Shown piece by piece: positions 46,084-54,791 of a DNA stretch of 64,000 bases (position 1 is its first letter; the number at the start of each line of letters is the position of its first letter). The DNA comes from Affinundibacterium seohonense (GTDB lineage: Bacteria > Pseudomonadota > Gammaproteobacteria > Burkholderiales > Burkholderiaceae_D). The stretch lies in NCBI RefSeq assembly GCF_014284305.1, contig NZ_JACOFW010000022.1, positions 1 through 64,000 of the forward strand. Direction: 5' to 3'. A model generated the notes under the pieces. The model was not told the origin of the DNA. It made no database searches and saw nothing but the letters and a program-made list of their open reading frames with translations. A program made the translations under genes and the position numbers.

Positions 46084-47145
46084 TCATTCAAATAGTTTTA
46101 ATTGTTCATCGACGACTTTATCGCTAATGCCTATTCCTAAACCGATCAAACGGACGGGGCGTTGGCGTCTTTGATAGCCGATTTGTAAGAGGTCAGCGAA
46201 CACTTGCTGATCGAGTTGACTGGCACGGCATTCGACTGTGGTTTGCTTGAAATCGTTAAAGCGAATTTTGATGTTGAGTTTATGGATTTGTTGTGCGGTA
46301 CCAGTTCGTGCAACTTGCTTTTCGAGGCTAGCGTAGAGGATAGGAAGCTCAGCAATACAATGCTGAAAATCGATCAGATCGTTTGTGTAAGTTTCTTCTA
46401 TACTTACCGACTTACGCTCAGAACTGGCGACCACGGCACGTTCATCGATTCCTCGGCATAAGGAAAATAGACTAGCGCCAAGTTTGCCAAATTGGTGTAA
46501 CAAATCGGGTAGTGACCAGTTCAATAAGTCCTGGCAGGTTTGAATCCCTAATTGCTGCAATTTCGCCGCTGTGACTTTACCGACACCAAATAAGCGCGCG
46601 ACTTCGAGTTGAGCCACAAATTCTTCGACTTGCTCCGGTAAAATCACATACAGGCCATCGGGCTTATTCCAGTCACTCGCGATTTTGGCAAGAAACTTAT
46701 TGGGTGCCACGCCCGCAGAGACCGTGATGCCGACATTATCTGCAATGCGATGACGTAGTTCTTGCGCAATGCGGGTGGCACTGCCCTGTAAGTGCTTGGT
46801 GTTACTGACATCGAGATAGGCTTCATCTAAGGATAGCGGCTCGACCAAATCCGTGTAGTCACGATAGATCGCCAATATTTGGCGAGATGCGATGCGATAT
46901 TTTTCCATGTTGGGTCGCATCACGACTAGGTCGGGGCAGCGTTTTAGCGCTTGGGAAGTTGGCATCGCTGAACGTACGCCGAATTTGCGGGCGGCATAGT
47001 TGCAGGTAGCGATGACCCCACGTTGATCGGCTTGTCCGCCAATGGCGAGCGGCACATCACGTAAGTTGGGGTCATCGCGCATCTCGACCGATGCATAAAA
47101 ACAGTCGCAATCACAGTGAATGATTTTGCGTTGAACCGGCTTCAT
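46084..47145 (-). CDS. dinB: DNA polymerase IV (Y-family, translesion)
   Basis: A 353-residue Y-family polymerase of usual length. The catalytic motifs CDCDCFYASVE (first Asp pair, residues about 11-21) and SLDEAYLDVS (second acidic pair, about 103-112) are intact. Helix-hairpin-helix elements (LFGVGKVTAAKLQQLG) and a little-finger domain follow; the extreme C-terminus is LKLFE. It copies damaged DNA during the SOS response. A LexA-like box lies 15 bases upstream of the start, so it is likely SOS-induced. Confidence 0.95.
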   Translation of the reverse strand: MKPVQRKIIHCDCDCFYASVEMRDDPNLRDVPLAIGGQADQRGVIATCNYAARKFGVRSAMPTSQALKRCPDLVVMRPNMEKYRIASRQILAIYRDYTDLVEPLSLDEAYLDVSNTKHLQGSATRIAQELRHRIADNVGITVSAGVAPNKFLAKIASDWNKPDGLYVILPEQVEEFVAQLEVARLFGVGKVTAAKLQQLGIQTCQDLLNWSLPDLLHQFGKLGASLFSLCRGIDERAVVASSERKSVSIEETYTNDLIDFQHCIAELPILYASLEKQVARTGTAQQIHKLNIKIRFNDFKQTTVECRASQLDQQVFADLLQIGYQRRQRPVRLIGLGIGISDKVVDEQLKLFE

Positions 47146-47160
47146 TTTCTCGCTAAAACA

Positions 47161-47176
47161 CTGGTTATTTATTCAG
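47161..47176 (-). promoter_or_regulatory. predicted LexA (SOS) operator of dinB
   Basis: CTGGTTATTTATTCAG matches CTG-N10-CAG with an A+T-rich centre, the LexA box of many proteobacteria. It ends 16 bases upstream of the dinB ATG. LexA repression is an inference from this match and the dinB context. Confidence 0.7.
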
Positions 47177-47190
47177 TGCTTATTGTAACT

Positions 47191-47238
47191 GAATTCATAG
47201 CTGAATTTGTAGCTGAAATCGTAGCCGATTACGTAGTT
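47191..47238. repeat. four degenerate 12-base tandem units
   Basis: GAATTCATAGCT, GAATTTGTAGCT, GAAATCGTAGCC and GATTACGTAGTT, each 12 bases, directly in tandem between dinB and the DUF481 gene. The shared core is GAAT..GTAGC. Role unknown. Confidence 0.6.
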
Positions 47239-47277
47239 ACCTCTGTTGCCGATTTATGCTCGGATAGCACAAGTTGA

Positions 47278-48048
47278 TTAATACTTATAGCCAAACCCAA
47301 ACGTAATCAGGCTGCTAGTTTTGTTGAAGTTATTGCTGGGTTTGCTGGTATAGCTGATTGCTGCACTGGCATTCATGGTCCAACCATTGGCGACCACGGT
47401 GGCGAGGCTGATATCAAAGGTGCTACGTGTGCCAATATTGGAACTGCCCGGGTAAATTGCCCAACGCTGCTTGATGCTCGATGTGCTGCTTAGCTTGTGG
47501 GTTGATTCTTCCCCTATCAAAAATTCCACACCCTTTTTATTGCTCGGCGAAGGTGGAATGGTGGTGCCAAAGCGCGTATCGGAATAGCCTAAACCGGTGA
47601 ACAAATCGAAGGAGGTTTCGTCCGTTTTGATTAATTTAAAACCCGCACCTGCATTAATGGAGTAGCGTGAGTCAATGTTTTGTATCTTGTTGGTTTCGAT
47701 TTCACTACCACTAAAGAAGAAACTGTTTTCCGATAAGTTGTAATCATAGCGTCCGCCGAGACGAGCCAATTGTGCTGTATTGGTTTTCACTTTATTGACG
47801 GTATTGCTGCCGTAGTTCATAACGGCGTACAGGCCTAACTTATCTTCTTTGCTAGCCTTGGTGCCGTTCGCACTCAGGTTGAAGGTCTGAGCGATGGTAT
47901 TACTGGAAGCATAGCTGCCGCCAATCGCAATGCCACCGTGCCATTGATTGTCTTGGACTGTTTGCGCTTGTGCTAACCCTAAACTACCAGCAAGAAGTAG
48001 GCTTGATACGAGAGTGTGAATTGAATTACGTTTAAGGCTTTGTAACAT
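47278..48048 (-). CDS. DUF481-family outer-membrane beta-barrel protein
   Basis: A 256-residue protein with a signal peptide (cleaved near AQAQ, residue 29). The mature part is repetitive amphipathic beta-strands ending in aromatic FGFGYKY, as in outer-membrane barrels. It resembles the DUF481/YdiY salt-induced family: WHGGIAIGGSYASSNT, then a LGLYAVMNYGSN block and a FDLFTGLGYSDTRFGT block. Function is unproven in the family. It has an own promoter region with 12-base repeats between it and dinB. Confidence 0.85.
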   Translation of the reverse strand: MLQSLKRNSIHTLVSSLLLAGSLGLAQAQTVQDNQWHGGIAIGGSYASSNTIAQTFNLSANGTKASKEDKLGLYAVMNYGSNTVNKVKTNTAQLARLGGRYDYNLSENSFFFSGSEIETNKIQNIDSRYSINAGAGFKLIKTDETSFDLFTGLGYSDTRFGTTIPPSPSNKKGVEFLIGEESTHKLSSTSSIKQRWAIYPGSSNIGTRSTFDISLATVVANGWTMNASAAISYTSKPSNNFNKTSSLITFGFGYKY

Positions 48049-48373
48049 GAGTGATTCCCATCATAAGAACTGAGTTAAAGGTGAAATTATAAATCCTCGC
48101 GGGATTTTTCTAATCGGCACAGGTTCCGCTAACGTCTCGACATCCTTCGGCGTTGACTACCAATTTGATCTTTATGATGACGGCCGTTGGGGATTCATTA
48201 GCACACGTTGTGTTCAAAATGAGATGTAAAAATAAAAATCTCTTCGGCAGGCGAGCATGTTGTACAGTTTATGTTTTACACTAAGTGTGGTGATGAGATT
48301 ACCTTACTACCCAAGTGTGATTGTGATAGCATGAATTTCCAAAGTTTGAATGAATCAGTAAATCGGTGGTGCC
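48049..48373. other. gene-free divergent intergenic region
   Basis: About 325 bases between the divergent DUF481 and small-lipoprotein genes. Nothing recognisable beyond presumed promoters. Confidence 0.4.
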
Positions 48374-48733
48374 ATGTCCAAGTATTTAAAATATTTATTT
48401 TGCCTTAGCCTATGTAGCCTGACCGCATGTGAGCGGCTGGGCTTGGCCGATCCTGCGAAAGAAGCCGCTTTAAAAGAAGCAGATGCGCGCGCTACAGGTA
48501 GTGCATGTCGACATGCTGGACGAGGCATCGAAGATTGTTATGCATTAAATCCAGCTGCTGCTCGCGCCGCAGTGTATGCGGGTTGGAAAGAAATGAATGA
48601 CTATATGCGTGAAAATAATATCGCGGATGTGAAACCAAGCATTGAAGTTCCTGTTAGCGCCGAGACAGAAGAGTCTGCCTCTGATTCTGCATCGGCATCT
48701 GCCAGCGCAAGTGCAAGCGCAAGCGCCCATTAA
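48374..48733 (+). CDS. small lipoprotein with Ser/Ala repeat tail
   Basis: A 119-residue lipoprotein: LCSLTAC lipobox with Cys19. A short charged helical domain (AKEAALKEADARATGSACRHA, with a Cys) and a WKEMNDYMREN segment follow. The tail is a (Ser-Ala)n repeat with Asp and Glu, about 20 residues, of the kind seen also on the parvulin lipoprotein at 15074. The SnoaL-like gene follows 10 bases after the stop, so these probably form an operon. Confidence 0.75.
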   Translation: MSKYLKYLFCLSLCSLTACERLGLADPAKEAALKEADARATGSACRHAGRGIEDCYALNPAAARAAVYAGWKEMNDYMRENNIADVKPSIEVPVSAETEESASDSASASASASASASAH

Positions 48734-48743
48734 AGGAAATAAT

Positions 48744-49208
48744 ATGCACCCAAATGCCAAGTTAATAGAACAGTTTTATCAAGCATTTCAACGTCTTGAT
48801 GGTGATGCGATGTGTGCATGCTATGCGGAAGATGTGGTTTTTTCTGATCCAGTTTTTCCAGAATTACGTGGAGTTGAGGCGAAAAATATGTGGCGGATGT
48901 TGACTTCACGTGCACAGGATTTTTCTTTGGTTTTTGATTCCATCGAAGCGAATGATAGTGAAGGCAGCGCACATTGGGTTGCCAGTTATAGCTTTAGCCA
49001 AACAGGGCGTTTTGTGGTGAATGATATTCACGCCAAGTTTAGATTTAAAGATGGAAAAATAATCCAGCATAGGGATCATTTTGACTTGTGGAAATGGAGC
49101 CGTCAGGCGATGGGTTGGAAGGGTTATTTGCTTGGGAGCTTACCATTTGTGCAGAACAAAATTCGCCAGCTAGCAGCAAAGAATCTACGTAAATTTTCTG
49201 CCAAATAG
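48744..49208 (+). CDS. SnoaL-like / NTF2-fold protein
   Basis: A 154-residue protein from the ATG at 48744, with AAAGGA upstream. Motifs fit SnoaL-like polyketide-cyclase/ketosteroid-isomerase proteins: LIEQFYQAFQRLDGDAMCACYAEDVVFSDPVFPELRG at the start, then FRFKDGKIIQHRDHFDLW. These domains form a cone-shaped pocket, and function cannot be read. It lies 10 bases behind the small lipoprotein and 13 bases ahead of the CAP-domain gene, suggesting an operon. Confidence 0.85.
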   Translation: MHPNAKLIEQFYQAFQRLDGDAMCACYAEDVVFSDPVFPELRGVEAKNMWRMLTSRAQDFSLVFDSIEANDSEGSAHWVASYSFSQTGRFVVNDIHAKFRFKDGKIIQHRDHFDLWKWSRQAMGWKGYLLGSLPFVQNKIRQLAAKNLRKFSAK

Positions 49209-49221
49209 CGTGTAAATTGTC

Positions 49222-49875
49222 ATGCGCCGGTGCAGGTTCTTTTACCACTTGATTTGCAGTATTTTTCTACTGATTATGAATACGGCTTGCGTCTCTGAGT
49301 CTGAACGTGCAAGCAGATCTTCGCTAGTAAAAAGTGTGGCATCCGAGCCTGCCACCATTTTTTCTGAACACGAGGTTCATTCTCCCTACGTGCATGTCGA
49401 TATGAGTGATGCCAATTGTAATTTACTTGGAGCTCAATTTTTTCAAGACGAAGCACTTACATTGGTCAATCAACTGCGTGCTCAAGATCAAGTTTGTGGT
49501 GGACAAACTATGTTGGCAAGCAAGCCGCTGACATGGAATGCAAAGTTGCAAATCGCTGCATATGAACATTCAGCACAGATGGCAGCGACAAACTTAGTCT
49601 CTCACGTTAGCTTAGATGGTCGAAGATTGCACGATCGCGTAGCCATAACGGGCTATCAACACATACTCTTGGGGGAAAATATCGCAGCGGGTAAAATCGA
49701 TGTGCGGACCGCGATACAGCGGTGGTTCAATAGTCCGCCGCACTGCCAGCAAATGCTGACGTCTGAGTTTACAGAAATCGCTATCGCTTGCGTAGCGAAG
49801 GACAACTCGTTTTATAAGCGCTATTGGACGATGAACTTAGGCCGTCCATTGTCCTTGCCTAAACCCATCCAATAG
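49222..49875 (+). CDS. CAP/SCP-domain secreted protein (SCP/PR-1 type)
   Basis: A 217-residue protein with a signal sequence and a weak lipobox MNTAC (Cys23; the -3 residue is unusual, so lipidation is unsure). The CAP domain spans about residues 75-210: LVNQLRAQDQVCGG, PLTWNAKLQIAAYEHSAQMAATNLVSHVSLDGRRLHDRV, GENIAAG, and a WFNSPPHCQQML segment matching the family core. CAP proteins bind sterols or lipids, or act as toxins or proteases, in the envelope. Translationally close to the upstream NTF2 gene. Confidence 0.88.
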   Translation: MRRCRFFYHLICSIFLLIMNTACVSESERASRSSLVKSVASEPATIFSEHEVHSPYVHVDMSDANCNLLGAQFFQDEALTLVNQLRAQDQVCGGQTMLASKPLTWNAKLQIAAYEHSAQMAATNLVSHVSLDGRRLHDRVAITGYQHILLGENIAAGKIDVRTAIQRWFNSPPHCQQMLTSEFTEIAIACVAKDNSFYKRYWTMNLGRPLSLPKPIQ

Positions 49876-49877
49876 GT

Positions 49878-50219
49878 CTATTGCAGTTCTATCGTTAAGG
49901 GAACCCAAAATAGACCGACTTGTCCTTCGCTGCAATCAAAATTACTCTCGCCACTCATTTTCTCGACTAAGAATTTGGCAATATTGAGCCTTAATTCGAT
50001 GCTGTCTTTTGCGGTTGTTGGCGCCGCTAGCTTAGGTAGACTTAGAAGAAATCCGGTCGAGAAACACCTTAAAAATGCCCGTGCTGTGATCTTGTATTGC
50101 GATGACAATCGATTGAGAATCGCCAGACATATTACTTGCTCTGGGTATAAGCAAATTGACGATAGCACAGGTGTGTTTTTAAAAAATATCGACGTCCCGT
50201 GCGTATCGTCAGCCTTTGC
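49878..50219 (-). pseudogene. histidine kinase C-terminal remnant (HATPase)
   Basis: Minus-strand frame reads ...ICLYPEQVICLAILNRLSSQ...FLRCFSTGF...IELRLNIAKFLVEKMSGESNFDCSEGQVGLFWVPLTIELQ. The end closely resembles the ATP-binding tail of histidine kinases (G2 box normally GLGL, then AK..VE.M.G......GQG..F...LPI). Here GLGL has become IELRL and the N box is eroded, so ATP binding is lost. A TGA lies upstream at about 50220. It seems to be a decayed kinase; no sensor or receiver part remains nearby. Confidence 0.45.
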
Positions 50220-50252
50220 TCAATCAATTGAACTATCGGCTTAGGCAGAATT

Positions 50253-51833
50253 CTATTTGGAGATGGCTACTTTTTTAGCATTTTCTACGATTTTTCGTAC
50301 ATCAGCCAACAACTGCTTAGCATCATAAATAATGCCATCCTTGACAGTATATTTGACGCCGCCTACTTGGCTTAGCTTGCCAGTTTTATCTAGGCGCATA
50401 TGTCCGGTACCGTATAACAGTTTGAAGTTAGCTAAAGGGTTTTCGTCCAAAATCGCTAAGTCAGCCAGTTTGCCTGGTTCTATACTTCCCAGACTTTGTT
50501 GCAGCCCTAATGCTTCGGCACCAGACAAGGTCGCCGACCTCATCACTTCCAAAGGATGAAAGCCCGCTTCGCGTAACAATTCTAGTTCTTCGATCGTGCC
50601 AAAACCATATACCTTGTAGATATAGCCAGAATCAGACCCAACCGTGACACGCCCACCGCGGTTTTTATAGTCATTCACAAATCGCATCCAAAGGCGATAG
50701 TTTTCTTTCCAGACGACCTCTTCTTCCGTGCCCCAGTCAAAGAAAAAGGAACCATGCGAATCAGGATTCGGTGTGAAAAATTGAGTTAAGCTAGGCAAGG
50801 TATAGGCGTCATGCCAGTCTGCGCGACGTGCCCGCATGACATCACGGGAAGCCTGATAGATGGTGAAGGTTGGGTCGATCGTGAAGTCTAGCTTTAAGAG
50901 CTCATCCATGACCGAGTTCCATTTGTCACTGCCAGGTTTCGCTGCTTGTGCCCACAGGCGGCCAGCTTGTGCAAAACGTTGTTGTTCGTTTTGGTAATTG
51001 TAATCGGCGGGATAATTTTGTACGGTTTGTCCATCAAATAAGGCTTCTGGTAATCCATACCAATGTTCCATCGTGGTCAAACCCCAACGCGCGGTGTTGA
51101 CAACATTGACACGTGCCACATCAATTTGTGCGTGGTGACAGGCGGAGCGTAGTCCTTGTTTTTTTGTTTCCTCCAAGGCCGCCTGTAAAATGTCTGGGCG
51201 ATATCCAAAACACTTTAAGCCATCAGCGCCTTTGGCTTTGATCTCGCGTACCCAGGTGCGTGCTTGCTCCGGATCGGTGAAAGCTTTGCTTTGTCCTTGT
51301 CCAAAGACCGGGTAGGCAAGTATGCGCGGTGCAGTGATTTTGTTTTCCGCGCTACGTTTCTTTTCACTTAAACAAAATTCCAGACCATTGCCGCAAGAAG
51401 GATCCCGAATCGTGGTGATACCGTGTCCCATCCACAATTTATAAACATATTCGGCAGGTGTGCCTTGTTCACTCCCACCGATATGACCATGCATGTCAAT
51501 GATGCCGGGCATCACGAAATGGCCTGCGAGTTGTAGTTCTGTGCCGCCTTCTTTAAGTTTTGGACGGTTACTACGCACGCTTGATGTGGGTGTCCCAACG
51601 ATGCTGATTTGACTGATTTTATTACCTTCAATCACAATGTCAGCAGGGCCGAAAGCTGGGGCACCGGTGCCATTGATAACCATCACTTCACGCAGAATCA
51701 ATTGGGAATAGGGACCTTGTCCTTCTTGACGTGTTGGGGCTGGGCTGACGGTGTATTTATGTTGCTCGGCAGCGAAGCCAGTCGTGCTCACTAAACATAA
51801 AATAGAAAGTAGGAACTTGTAATGCCGATTCAT
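50253..51833 (-). CDS. exported amidohydrolase family protein
   Basis: A 526-residue amidohydrolase with a signal peptide (ends near FAAEQ, residue 22). Metal-binding motifs in order: PGIIDMHGHIGG (HGH) near residues 110-121, Lys in GADGLKCFGY, His in SACHHAQ and TTMEHWYG, and Asp in VGSDSGYIYK. Compared with the 2042-3322 protein it has an insertion of about 80 residues before the last motif and an HGH in place of HVH, so it belongs to another branch. Substrate unknown. Confidence 0.85.
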   Translation of the reverse strand: MNRHYKFLLSILCLVSTTGFAAEQHKYTVSPAPTRQEGQGPYSQLILREVMVINGTGAPAFGPADIVIEGNKISQISIVGTPTSSVRSNRPKLKEGGTELQLAGHFVMPGIIDMHGHIGGSEQGTPAEYVYKLWMGHGITTIRDPSCGNGLEFCLSEKKRSAENKITAPRILAYPVFGQGQSKAFTDPEQARTWVREIKAKGADGLKCFGYRPDILQAALEETKKQGLRSACHHAQIDVARVNVVNTARWGLTTMEHWYGLPEALFDGQTVQNYPADYNYQNEQQRFAQAGRLWAQAAKPGSDKWNSVMDELLKLDFTIDPTFTIYQASRDVMRARRADWHDAYTLPSLTQFFTPNPDSHGSFFFDWGTEEEVVWKENYRLWMRFVNDYKNRGGRVTVGSDSGYIYKVYGFGTIEELELLREAGFHPLEVMRSATLSGAEALGLQQSLGSIEPGKLADLAILDENPLANFKLLYGTGHMRLDKTGKLSQVGGVKYTVKDGIIYDAKQLLADVRKIVENAKKVAISK

Positions 51834-52118
51834 CTTGGTGTCTCCACAGTGGTCGTGTTGGGTCTAGTTTCTTTAGATGCTGAGTATCAAACTTAAGTTT
51901 GCTTCCATCAAGAAATATTCCTTGTTTTGGGGGAAATTACGACAGCAGCAGGAAACTGCCGGAATTGGGAATCTTAAAAAATGAGAGCCGAACTCATAAC
52001 AGTCTCAAATTAGCGTAGTATTTAACCCAGATATCCATCGGAGTGCTTGCAATTTTCGCAAATCCCAATCGGAATCTCGGTTTAATAATTATTTTTCATT
52101 TTTATCATTGATCGAACT

Positions 52119-54047
52119 ATGGCAGACATTATTCCTATCTTGAACACAGGCGACAGCGCAAAGCGGGTTGATATCGTGATTGTTGCTGAGGGTTACACTC
52201 AGGCAGAGCGTGACAAATTCATTTTGGATGCCAATACTTTTGTGACGACCATCTTAGGAGCTGGCAATGCCCGCTTGAATGCGCCATTTTCGACTTATGA
52301 TGGATTTTTTAATGCCAACGCACTATTTTTTGCCTCTGCGCAATCTGGTACCGATCAGCCGAATAATAGTATCCAAGTGGACACGTACTTCAATGCTTCA
52401 CAGCATGGTAGTGACGGTCGGCTATTGTATGGTGATGGTGGCAGGGTGGAACAAGAAGTCGCAAACGCTCTGGCAAGTAATGCGCGTGAATTGGTCATTG
52501 TGCTGGTGAATACGCCGTTATATGGGGGTGCCGGAGGCTCGATAGCATGGGCGTCTGCCGGAAATCGCTTGGCTTCGGAATTAGCATTGCATGAGATTGG
52601 ACATAGCTTTGCTGAGTTGCAGGATGAATATGTCGACTCGGTCGTCGCGAAGGACTTTCCTTTAAGCGCCACAGCGTTTCGTAACAGCCCACATGTCACT
52701 GATTCGCTAGCGCGCATTCCGTGGCAAGATTGGATGGGCTACCGCGATGGCGAATTAGGTGCAGTGGGCACGTTTGAGGGCGGATATTATCGGGCGACTG
52801 GTGTTTGGCGCGCGACTCAGCGTTCGAAAATGTTGAATTTGGATGTACCGTTTAACGCCCCGGAAAAAGAAGCTTTTGCGCTCAAGTATTATCAGGCGAT
52901 TGGCGACTATTTGTCTGTCAATACGAGTTTGCCAGGTCTGTATATGCCTGTCACACCAAATAACTCTCTGTTTTCATATACGTGGAAATATGCCGGGAAC
53001 ATTATTCGCATGAATGATCAGGCCAAGTTGTTTGATGCTTATGCAAACGATGCGTATAGCCCAGGTAGCGCGCTCAGCCTGACGACGATAGATACAACTG
53101 GGACCATACGAAAAAATCTGAGTTCGACACAACAGACAGAATCGATCTCTGTAAGTAACCCGGTAAAACAAATAACTACGCCAAGTTATGCAGTGGGGGC
53201 GAGTGATGTGAACCAAGTCTTGCATTTTACCGATGCTAATAATGTCATCGAGATTTTGGATGCCCAGACTTCCATCAAGGTTTATATCGATGGTGGTGCC
53301 GGAAATGATGTGTTGCGATTCTCTAATTCTTTAAAAACCATCCAAAAACTGCAATTAGAGCAACTGGAAAGTGGAACATTTCTGGTAGCTATGCAAGGCG
53401 CGGTCAATTGGGCTACACGTAATATTGAAAATCTGCAATTCCAGGATTTCACGGTGAATCTCAATATTCGCCAAAATGCAGCAAGTATTTCTAAGCAAGG
53501 GCTTACCGCACTCGAAGATTTATATGTCGCGTTTTTTAATCGTATTCCAGAGGCAGACGGCCTCAATTATTGGATAGACCAATACAAAGCGGGTAAATCC
53601 TTGCAGCAAATTGGTGATTTGTTTTATGAGTCTGCGATCAGTTTTAGTCATTTGACCGGCTACAGTGCGTCGATGTCGCCTGAGAGTTTTGTCAACATCG
53701 TTTATAAAAATGTACTGGGACGGAATGAAGGCGCTGATGCCGAAGGCTTGAGCTACTGGTCAGCACAGTTGACAAGTGGGAGTGATACGCCGGGAAGTTT
53801 AGTGCATTCGATTTTAAATAGCGCACATAGCTTTAAAGGCAATGCGACTTGGGGCTGGGTTGCTGATCTATTAGATAACAAAGCCGCAGTGGCCGACAAG
53901 TTTGCAGTTAGCTGGGGATTGAATTATCTCGACTCGGACACCTCGATTACACAGGGTATGGCTATTGCGAAATTAATCACGCCGACCGATACACAAGCGG
54001 CAATTGCTTTGATTGGTTTGGCTGAGGGGCAGGTTTTGTTTGTTTAA
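52119..54047 (+). CDS. M64-type peptidase fused to DUF4214 domains
   Basis: A 642-residue protein. The N-terminal half is an M64 peptidase (IgA-specific type): DIVIVAEGYTQAERDKF at residues 18-34 and the zinc site HEIGHSFAELQDEY at 158-171 (His158, Glu159, His162, then Asp168-Glu169). A beta-rich linker with a IDGGAGNDVLRF element (Ca-binding RTX-like) follows at about residues 388-399. The C-terminal part, about 455-600, holds DUF4214 units (LYVAFFNRIPEADGLNYWIDQ and VYKNVLGRNEGADAEGLSYW). There is no signal peptide, so export by a type I system is expected. No such system is adjacent. Confidence 0.82.
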   Translation: MADIIPILNTGDSAKRVDIVIVAEGYTQAERDKFILDANTFVTTILGAGNARLNAPFSTYDGFFNANALFFASAQSGTDQPNNSIQVDTYFNASQHGSDGRLLYGDGGRVEQEVANALASNARELVIVLVNTPLYGGAGGSIAWASAGNRLASELALHEIGHSFAELQDEYVDSVVAKDFPLSATAFRNSPHVTDSLARIPWQDWMGYRDGELGAVGTFEGGYYRATGVWRATQRSKMLNLDVPFNAPEKEAFALKYYQAIGDYLSVNTSLPGLYMPVTPNNSLFSYTWKYAGNIIRMNDQAKLFDAYANDAYSPGSALSLTTIDTTGTIRKNLSSTQQTESISVSNPVKQITTPSYAVGASDVNQVLHFTDANNVIEILDAQTSIKVYIDGGAGNDVLRFSNSLKTIQKLQLEQLESGTFLVAMQGAVNWATRNIENLQFQDFTVNLNIRQNAASISKQGLTALEDLYVAFFNRIPEADGLNYWIDQYKAGKSLQQIGDLFYESAISFSHLTGYSASMSPESFVNIVYKNVLGRNEGADAEGLSYWSAQLTSGSDTPGSLVHSILNSAHSFKGNATWGWVADLLDNKAAVADKFAVSWGLNYLDSDTSITQGMAIAKLITPTDTQAAIALIGLAEGQVLFV

Positions 54048-54791
54048 TTAGAATTTGCGTTGTCATGATGTACCGCCCTCGGCTATTTCACAGTTTGTGC
54101 CTTGATCAATTACCTGCTTGCATCGATCAAGAGCCTACCGCAAGTTTCACCCCATCATTGCCTACTAAGTAGATGAAGAAAACTGTCAATTAATGTTAAT
54201 TCAGTCACTTAAATAGCTATTTATTTGAATCAGAAGCACTTCATGATCGAAATTTGCAGGCGGTCTTCCTGATTCGGCCCAATCCTCATAGGCGTCTTAA
54301 ATGTTGTTTTTTTGCATCAATTTGGTAAATAAAAGACATTTAATGCTATTTTTTATCAAAGTGAAATATCGAATATCAAGGAGGTAAAAGTAAACAGTAA
54401 TCGCGATTTCTCAAAATATATGTTGGTTTTTTGATCTAAAACCAATAAACCTAAAATTTAGACGTATTTTTATTGTTGAAAATTTAACTTAATGCCGGTT
54501 TTTCACGGGTTTTTTTTTATAATTACTTTACTGATCATTTTTGAATCAAATTGACAGGCCGACGAGAAAAATGTTCTCATACCTGAGCGATTTTTTTTGC
54601 AATTTGTACGATTCGATTTTTTTACAAATACAGCTCAATTATCGTAAAAAATCTCGTTGTGAATTAAATATTTGTTTTATGTAGTAAAAAGATAATTGGC
54701 GTATGTTCAAAGAAGTATCGATTTCCCAAAAGGTCTCGCTATAACTTCAAAAAAACATGGAATCTCGTTAATAAATTTAAAAGGTAATTAC
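54048..54791. other. A+T-rich gene-free stretch before the TonB receptor
   Basis: About 745 bases without a credible gene, notably A+T-rich with long runs of T. It must carry the promoter of the receptor; I cannot pick it out. A long, structured leader is possible. Confidence 0.45.

Noticed and set aside
49975..50244. 89-residue plus-strand ORF in the kinase remnant
   Set aside because: The minus strand shows kinase-like sequence; the plus-strand product has no recognisable features or ribosome-binding site.
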